A stretch of DNA of 64,000 bases, taken from contig JAXHNP010000006.1 in NCBI GenBank assembly GCA_034520365.1, forward strand, positions 737,001 to 801,000, given 5' to 3'. The notes under the pieces are model-generated. The model searched no databases. It was not told the origin of the DNA and saw only the letters and a program-made list of their open reading frames with translations. Position numbers and translations under genes: made by a program. How positions within the stretch are numbered: position 1 is the stretch's first letter; each line of letters opens with the position of its first letter. Below, one piece after another: positions 60,774-64,000 of the stretch. Source of the DNA: Desulfobacterales bacterium. Lineage in GTDB: Bacteria; Desulfobacterota; Desulfobacteria; Desulfobacterales; Desulfosalsimonadaceae.

Positions 60774-61063
60774 GTCGGCGCGGTGGCCCTGTCATACGTT
60801 GGCGGGCACGGTGGCCCGCCCTACGCCTGGGGAAAAACCCGATTAATATTGGGGCGGGCGCGGTGGCCCGCTCTACAAATACGAACAAAACCGAACCTTC
60901 GTAGGGTCGGCCACCGTGCCGACCTTATTATTTTAAGGCGGGCGCGGTGACCCGCCCTACAAATGGGGGAAAAACCGCCCCCATCGTAGGGTCGGCCACC
61001 GTGCCGACCTTACTGCGAATAGCCCCCTGGTTAAGGGTTTTATCGCCAGAACAAATTTACCGG
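60774..61063. repeat. Array of REP hairpins
   Basis: One degenerate unit at about 60774, then REPs at 60801-60824 and 60853-60876 (minus), 60901-60924 (plus), 60937-60960 (minus) and 60986-61009 (plus), a GGTT/AACC-type palindrome remnant, and a right TIR AGAACAAATTTACCGG (61048-61063). It is the densest array in the window and ends 138 bp before the kinase gene; no gene is seen between 60241 and 61200. Confidence 0.85.
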
Positions 61064-61200
61064 ACAAATTTGTTTTTACAGTTGACCGGCCGGGCAAATT
61101 CAATCATTCTAATACTTGCGTATTTGTATGAAAATTTTCATGTACTTATCAATCGCGTCAACCAATACCGGAGTCACCCCCAAACCGTAGGCTAAACGGC

Positions 61201-63300
61201 ATGTCGTCTTTAAACCAGGTGCGCCGCATTTTTCAGGCTTTTTTCGATTCTCTGGATAAGTGGACCCGGCCGCAGGCGCATTTGTCCCAGGATAGCCTGG
61301 TTTACTGGCGGGAGCGGATTGTCTGGAGCATCCTTTTAACCGGGGTGATTTTTGGGGGGATTGCCTTTGTGCCGAGCGTGCGGCTTTGCATCAAGGAGGG
61401 CAGATGGCTGGTGGTCTTTTTTGATACCGCCATCTACGCGATGGTGGTCATCCTTTTCTTTGTCCGGCAAATCCCATTTATTGTTCGCGCTTATGCCATC
61501 ATCATCGGCTCCTATATCCTGGGCATGGTGTTGATGCTGGTTATCGGCCCCTCGGCCTCGGGGCCGTTATGGCTGTTCGCATTTCCGATCATTGCGGGCA
61601 TTATCCTGGGCATTCGCGCCGCATTTGCTGCACTCGGCTTAAATATACTCTCCCTTGCCGTTATAGGGGCTATGTTGGGGAGCCAGGCGCCCCCGTGGAT
61701 CGACCCTGCGCCCCATACCATGGAGCGGTGGTTTGTTATCTCCCTTAATTTTATTTTATTAAACGCTGTCGCCGCCCTGTCATTGGCTATCGTGCAGCGG
61801 GGCCTGGCAGCATCGCTAAGCATAGAAAAAACCATGCGCGAGTCCATTCAAAAACAGATGGATGTGCGGATGCAGGCAGAAAAGGCCAGGCGGGCAAGCG
61901 AAGAGAGATTAAGCGCGTTGGTTGAAAACGCCCCCATCGGCATCTTCTGGACCACGGCAAAAGGCAAAGGGCTGGACGGCAACCCGGAAATGGCCCGGAT
62001 GGTGGCCTGTGCATCGCCTGAGGAGGCCAGGCAATATTTCACCGATCTGAGCACCCAGCTTTATGTTGATCCCGGAGACCGCGAAGATATTCTCACCCAG
62101 ATCAAGGAAAAGGGCTATGCGGAAAATGTCGAATACGAGGCGTACCGGGCCGACGGGAGCACCTTCTGGATGCTGGTAAATGCCCGGATCAACCGTCGGA
62201 TTTCAGAGGATGACTTTGAAATCGAGGGCTTTGCCGCAGACATCACCCAGCGCAAGCAATACGAGGAAAAACTGCTGGCTTACCAGATGGCGATTGAAAG
62301 TTCCGGGGATTTTATCGCGATTGTGGATGAGAACTATGTCTATCAGGTAGTTAATTCTGCCTATGCAGCGCTTCAGGGCAGGCCCAAACATGAGATCGTC
62401 GGCCGGCCGGTGGCGGCCATAATGGGTGAAAATTTTTTTCAAACTGCCATTAAGTCTTCCTTGGATCGGTGCCTGGCCGGAGAAAATCTGTATATTGAGG
62501 AGAAACGGCTGCATCCGAAACTCGGCGTGATTGATTTGGCGATCAGTTATTACCCCTTGCGCTCAGAGGAACAGATCATTGGTGTTGTGGCCCTGCTGCG
62601 GGATATTACCGAATACAAGGCGGCTGAATCCGAACTTATAGAATCCCGGGAGCAGTTGCGCGGGCTTTCGGCGCATCTTGAGGAGGTCAGAGAAAAAGAA
62701 CGCGCAGAAATCGCCCGGATGCTGCATGACGAACTCGGGCAGGCCCTGACCGGTTTACGGATAGACACCCTGCAGCTGGGCCAAAAATTGCGGGCAGTCA
62801 ATCCGGAACTGGCGGAAAGCACGGATTCAATGGTCACGCTGATTGATTATTTGAATAATAAAACCCGGCAGCTGGTAGCGGATCTGCGGCCGGGCATGCT
62901 GGATGATCTCGGCCTGATTCCGGCGCTTGAGTGGTATGTGGATCATTTTATGCAGCGTACCGGCATTCATTCTGTTTTCAGCACCAATACCCCTGAGCAG
63001 GAATTGGCTGATGAGACGGCCACCGGCATTTACCGGATCTGCCAGGAGGCACTCACCAATGTCTATCGCCATGCCGCCGCAAGCCGGGTGGAAGTCGAAC
63101 TGACCGTCGGTGATGGACAGATCGCTTTGGAAATACGGGATAACGGCGTTGCTATTGATCTGCAGCGCATTAACACCCAAAATTCATTCGGAATCCTCGG
63201 CATGCGGGAGCGCGCATGGGCCCTGGGCGGCACGCTGACTGTGGATCGGGCCCGGCCGTCAGGGACCACCGTTCGGGTGCAGGTGCCGATCAGTTTGTAG
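61201..63300 (+). CDS. NarX/DesK-type sensor histidine kinase with PAS domains
   Basis: A 699-residue kinase. The N-terminal 205 residues hold about six membrane segments with no large periplasmic domain. A coiled coil is followed by two PAS domains (about 235-355 and 360-480), a HisKA_3 dimerisation domain with the phospho-His in EIARMLHDELGQALTGLR, and an HATPase domain (QEALTNVYRHAAASRVEV, GILGMRERAWALGG). Kinases of this class phosphorylate NarL/LuxR-type regulators. The next genes encode a lone receiver and the start of another gene. The stop codon TAG is part of a REP hairpin. Confidence 0.93.
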   Translation: MSSLNQVRRIFQAFFDSLDKWTRPQAHLSQDSLVYWRERIVWSILLTGVIFGGIAFVPSVRLCIKEGRWLVVFFDTAIYAMVVILFFVRQIPFIVRAYAIIIGSYILGMVLMLVIGPSASGPLWLFAFPIIAGIILGIRAAFAALGLNILSLAVIGAMLGSQAPPWIDPAPHTMERWFVISLNFILLNAVAALSLAIVQRGLAASLSIEKTMRESIQKQMDVRMQAEKARRASEERLSALVENAPIGIFWTTAKGKGLDGNPEMARMVACASPEEARQYFTDLSTQLYVDPGDREDILTQIKEKGYAENVEYEAYRADGSTFWMLVNARINRRISEDDFEIEGFAADITQRKQYEEKLLAYQMAIESSGDFIAIVDENYVYQVVNSAYAALQGRPKHEIVGRPVAAIMGENFFQTAIKSSLDRCLAGENLYIEEKRLHPKLGVIDLAISYYPLRSEEQIIGVVALLRDITEYKAAESELIESREQLRGLSAHLEEVREKERAEIARMLHDELGQALTGLRIDTLQLGQKLRAVNPELAESTDSMVTLIDYLNNKTRQLVADLRPGMLDDLGLIPALEWYVDHFMQRTGIHSVFSTNTPEQELADETATGIYRICQEALTNVYRHAAASRVEVELTVGDGQIALEIRDNGVAIDLQRINTQNSFGILGMRERAWALGGTLTVDRARPSGTTVRVQVPISL

Positions 63301-63499
63301 GGCCGGCCACCGTGCCTGCCCCAATATTGATCGGGTTTTCCCCATGCGTAGGGCAGGCCACCGCGCCTGCCTGAAAAAGCGGTCGGCGCAGTGGCCGACC
63401 CTACATAGAGCATGCAACCGCAATTATCCAAAAAGCCGACCCAACGTAGGGCAGGCCACCGTGCCTGCCAAAAAAGTAGGACGGGCCACCGGGCCCGCC
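63297..63499. repeat. Array of five REP hairpins after the kinase gene
   Basis: REPs at 63297-63320 (plus, mismatched stem), 63348-63371 (plus), 63381-63404 (minus), 63446-63469 (plus, GGCAGGC stem) and 63476-63499 (plus, degenerate). The GTAG of the first contains the kinase stop codon. The array lies between the kinase and the receiver genes (238 bp), so the two may still be co-transcribed. Confidence 0.85.
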
Positions 63500-63538
63500 T
63501 GAAAAACTTGTCAAATCGAATAAAGCGGGGTAAAAATA

Positions 63539-63916
63539 TTGAAGATACTTATTGCAGATGATTCCGGTATTATCCGGGATCGGGTAAAAGCGGCCATCCA
63601 TGGCATTTCAGCCACGGATCAGATTTATGAGGCCAGCACCATTGAAGACACCCTGAACCGCCTCGATGCCGTTTCCCCCGATGTGGTCATTCTTGATCTC
63701 CGCATGCCGGACGGCAGCGGCACGGATGTGCTCAAAACCATAAAAGCCTATCCTGATCCGCCGGTTGTCATCGTGTTCACGAGTTATCCATATCCCCAAT
63801 ACCGACGAAAATGCATGGATTTGGGGGCGGATTATTTTTTCGATAAATCCAAAGATTTTGAGAAGCTATCGGCGCTTATCGAATGGATACACGTTGATGC
63901 CGGCCCAAGTGCCTGA
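63539..63916 (+). CDS. Single-domain response regulator
   Basis: A 125-residue receiver with IADDSG, phospho-acceptor in VVILDLRMPDGSG, Thr in VFTSYPYPQ and Lys in FDKSKDFEK. The only good start is TTG at 63539 (followed by KILIADDSG), with GGGG about 9 bp upstream. There is no output domain. It lies between a NarX-type kinase and another gene whose start resembles a regulator, so a branched phosphorelay is possible. The substitution of Pro by Ser after the active-site Lys is unusual. Confidence 0.9.
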   Translation: MKILIADDSGIIRDRVKAAIHGISATDQIYEASTIEDTLNRLDAVSPDVVILDLRMPDGSGTDVLKTIKAYPDPPVVIVFTSYPYPQYRRKCMDLGADYFFDKSKDFEKLSALIEWIHVDAGPSA

Positions 63917-63962
63917 GAAACGATTGGTTTTTCATTAGACGGAAAGAAAGGAGCTTTGTGAA

Positions 63963-64000
63963 ATGGCAGCGAGCAAGCCGGTCAGGCCCATCAAAATTCT
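63963..64000 (+). CDS. Start of a gene, probably a response regulator (3' end outside the window)
   Basis: ATG at 63963 follows AAAGGAG. The 12 complete codons read MAASKPVRPIKI. The position after a NarX-type kinase and a receiver, and the PIKI(L) opening typical of LuxR/NarL-type regulators, suggest the cognate response regulator. With only 38 bases this is a guess. Confidence 0.5.
   Translation, partial: MAASKPVRPIKI

Noticed and set aside
60774-61063. Replication origin or centromere-like parS array
   Set aside because: The repeats are REP hairpins found all over the window, not DnaA boxes or parS sites.

Overview
The window looks like chromosomal DNA from a Gram-negative, probably anaerobic member of the Desulfobacterota (Desulfobacteraceae-like). 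This is an inference. It rests on LptD plus type IV pilus retraction ATPases, several 4Fe-4S proteins, a BtuFCD transporter beside a YcaO-TPR protein, long PAS/LuxR and hybrid signalling proteins, RNase J with RicT, and many dispersed intergenic repeats. No rRNA, CRISPR array, phage or transposase gene is visible. Two tRNAs (Gly-GCC, Cys-GCA) lie at 769-924.

Layout. 1-1800: the end of an Fe-S protein, two tRNAs, and a glycerate 2-kinase gene with a large in-frame internal deletion. 2190-7960: two dynamin-like GTPases bracketing a ParA-type ATPase, a TetR regulator and RecX. 8083-17119 (minus): a complete chemosensory cluster (CheW, CheR-TPR, CheW, MCP, CheA-REC, REC-GGDEF, CheB) with the composition of the Wsp system, whose output is c-di-GMP. 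17542-20255 (plus): btuFCD, convergent with a YcaO-TPR gene. 22455-29297 (minus): acyl-CoA ligase, a 1241-residue GlmS-like protein and a transpeptidase. 29445-36072 (minus): triple-PAS/LuxR regulator, hydrolase, metG, ricT, holB and an HU/IHF gene. 36312-38573 (minus): lptD. 38893-46538 (plus): YhaM-like nuclease, tmk, a CysM/CysRS-like fusion, an unknown gene, a ferredoxin, a LarA-like protein and ogt. 46682-53597 (plus): four-helix-bundle protein, RNase J, FtsK, a methyltransferase and a YihY/BrkB protein. 53652-60240 (minus): two PilT-type ATPases downstream of an HTH-REC, REC-HD-GYP, histidine kinase and REC signalling group. 61201-64000 (plus): a NarX-type kinase, a single-domain receiver and the start of another gene.

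Repeats dominate the intergenic DNA. About 30 hairpins start with GTAG and have a 7-bp stem whose middle base pair covaries between copies. Many sit inside longer elements with about 17-bp terminal inverted repeats (CACGGTAAATTTGTTCT type). Three of these elements (17209-17409, 38619-38770, 46610-47185) are flanked by exact 10-bp direct repeats, which marks them as transposed units. The third carries a four-helix-bundle (IVS-type) gene and has inserted into a hairpin of an older copy. Other repeat families are heptamer tracts (AACCCTG, TAGGGTG, TAATACC), a GTCATTTCGA inverted-repeat family and a long composite repeat present at 22190 and 60261.

The most unusual protein is the fusion at 40794-43094. 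It joins a complete CysM-like PLP enzyme to a cysteinyl-tRNA synthetase body that keeps the four zinc/cysteine-binding residues but has lost both ATP-site signatures (HIGH and KMSKS). This argues for a cysteine-related function other than tRNA charging. Two independent c-di-GMP modules, one making it (Wsp-like GGDEF) and one predicted to degrade it (HD-GYP) beside pilus retraction ATPases, suggest that surface behaviour is regulated from this region.
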